Shown piece after piece: positions 62,644-64,000 of a DNA stretch of 64,000 bases (within the stretch, counting starts at the first letter, position 1; the number at the start of each line of letters is the position of its first letter). The DNA is taken from NCBI GenBank assembly GCA_009767595.1, contig VSDK01009522.1, forward strand, positions 228,647-292,646, in the 5' to 3' direction. The translations under genes were made by a program, and so were the position numbers. The stretch comes from Symbiodinium kawagutii (taxonomy: Eukaryota; Sar; Dinophyceae; Suessiales; Symbiodiniaceae). The notes below the pieces were generated by a model that saw only the letters and a program-made list of their open reading frames with translations, did no database searches and was not told where the DNA came from.

Positions 62644-64000
62644 AATTCTAAATAGAAATAAAGCTGAAAAATCTGAAGAAATCTAGGAAATTGGGATCAA
62701 GAACACTGCAAGAGCGGATGTGGGTGATTTCAGACTGCTTGCAAGGGTGAGGCAAGCCGCACCTGTGCAGAATGTTGGCATTTCAAGTCACCTCCCCACA
62801 AAGTCCAACAGATGGCTCGAAGTAGTTTACAGCAGTGGTTAAAGAGTTGCTCATGCAGACTTTCAGTTATGTGGTGACGGTTTTGCGTGAACAACATCAG
62901 GGGAACTCTTGTCAGTTTTGTTCATGGGGACTTCAATTCACTTTCGATGAATAGACGCATTCTTGCAGTGTTCAAACAAGCCGGACAGTGCTGGATTGTC
63001 CATACACAGCAGGTAGCCAAGTTTGGCGCTCCCCTGTCGTATTTTGGAAAGCTTGCATCAGTTTGGTGCTTCTGTTTCCCAGCGCCACGACAAGCAATTC
63101 ATTATGATACCTGTGCAATGGCCAAGCTATGTTTTGCTTCTTTGAATCTAGATTTTAACATCACATGACTCAGCTGCTGGATGGTCAATAAACAGAAGTG
63201 TTGCAATTGCTCCTGTTTATTGACTATGCCATTGCTACCAATGCGCTTGAAACAGTTTGTGCATAGTTAACTTTTACAATCAACAGGAGTGAATCAACAA
63301 AAGTCAATCAGCAGGAGTCAATAAACTAATAAACAGGAGTCAATCAACAAAAGGCATCAACCTGGTAGAGAAAAAACACGTCCACCATGCGCTTCTGAAG
63401 TCCAGACACTAACTCTCCAATCCTTCTGCCCCCGGTCATGCCATGCCGAGGTCTCCAGCCTCCATTGGGCGCAAGATGACGCTGAGGCGCAGCTGACAGG
63501 GATGGATGTTGGATCGGTTGGTCCAAGCCGGCGGATGTCAACCGTGGAAGTGGGTCAGATCCAAGGATTGATGGGGATGCTGATGCTTAGTGTTGATTTG
63601 ATGCCGTTTCAAGCGGATTCTGGGATGGTTGATCGAGGTCGATCGAGGTTGATCCAGGTTGTCATGGCTGGAATCGTATCCACTTGTCGATTGGTGAATG
63701 GACTGTTACTTGTTTTTGCGATGGATTTGATTGACTCATCGATAGACCTTTGATTCACACGCCTTCGAAGAATGTGACAGTTGTTTGAAACCACTTTGAA
63801 CAGAGAAGGCCACGAGATTGCCACTGGTGATCTCAAATCACTGGTTTGGCTTTCCAATTGCAATCACATACCGTTGTTGTTGGCACAATTGGAGGTCTTT
63901 GCTTTGGAGGTTTTGATGATTGCTGTTGCGTTTAGAGGTATTTTTTTCTCGGAATTTCCTCATGAAGAGCCAACGACCAAGGAATTAATCGAGAGTATGA
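62644..64000. other. Non-coding stretch to the window end
   Basis: A 'caacaggagtcaatcaacaaaa' tandem (63,283-63,360) and a 'gttgatcgaggtcgatcgag' short duplication (63,627-63,660). No exon recognised. Confidence 0.4.
63283..63360. repeat. 'aacaggagtcaatcaacaaa' tandem repeat
   Basis: Three to four imperfect copies of a 20-24-bp unit, with variable 'agtcaataaactaataaa' spacers. Confidence 0.75.

Noticed and set aside
1..64000. tRNA, rRNA, CRISPR arrays, bacterial operons
   Set aside because: None seen. Composition, introns and repeats indicate eukaryotic nuclear DNA. The regularly spaced repeats present (1-183, 11.7 kb) are head-to-tail without unique spacers.

Overview
The window looks like nuclear DNA from a dinoflagellate, most likely a Symbiodiniaceae-type alga. 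This is inferred from sequence character, since no rRNA or marker gene is present. Coding information is broken into very small exons (48-200 bp). Almost all recognised exons begin directly after AG|G, one recognised donor is GC, introns run to many kb, and the space between exons is filled with trinucleotide microsatellites and short palindromic (MITE-like) repeats. Every supported gene is on the + strand.

Layout. (1) 1-8.9 kb: tandem and AT-rich repeats, several MITEs, two weak exon-like pieces. (2) 8.87-14.6 kb: four exons for the N-terminal half of an acyl-CoA thioesterase II (TesB/ACOT8 family). (3) 15-24 kb: a (CAT)n tract, unassigned membrane-type exons at 17.1, 19.8 and 22.1 kb, and an exon with an 'NGVF' domain at 21.4 kb. 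(4) 24.2-26.4 kb: a TPR / NGVY-domain / TPR / CS-domain (p23/NudC-like) protein. (5) 26.97-47.3 kb: nine exons of a bile-acid:sodium-symporter family (SBF/BASS) transporter; reading phases agree across every junction from the first exon to the eighth. (6) 33,610-41,876: a complete tyrosine-recombinase retrotransposon inside the 12-kb BASS intron. (7) 48-55 kb: a CXXCXGXG zinc-motif exon at 52 kb, otherwise repeats. (8) 55.2-59.9 kb: three exons matching the C-terminal half of the same thioesterase family. (9) 60-64 kb: two unassigned exon-like segments and repeats.

The retrotransposon is the most notable object. It has the split direct repeats of PAT/Ngaro elements (A1 - ORFs - B1 A2 B2), with repeat pairs differing at one base each, and four open frames: a Gag-like protein with membrane segments; a polyprotein with reverse transcriptase and RNase H; a tyrosine recombinase with a complete R/HxxR/W/Y set; and a two-membrane-segment protein with three N-glycosylation sequons. 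In the polyprotein the RT palm is interrupted: motifs A and B are followed by about 415 residues, including a methyltransferase-like GGPPC domain, before the motif C 'VDD'.

The thioesterase halves lie about 40 kb apart on the same strand in family order, with the TPR-CS gene and the BASS gene (itself holding the retrotransposon) between them. Either this is one 51-kb gene with genes nested in one intron, or two partial genes, or a rearrangement. Several recognised exons change frame next to short homopolymers, which suggests assembly indels or early decay.
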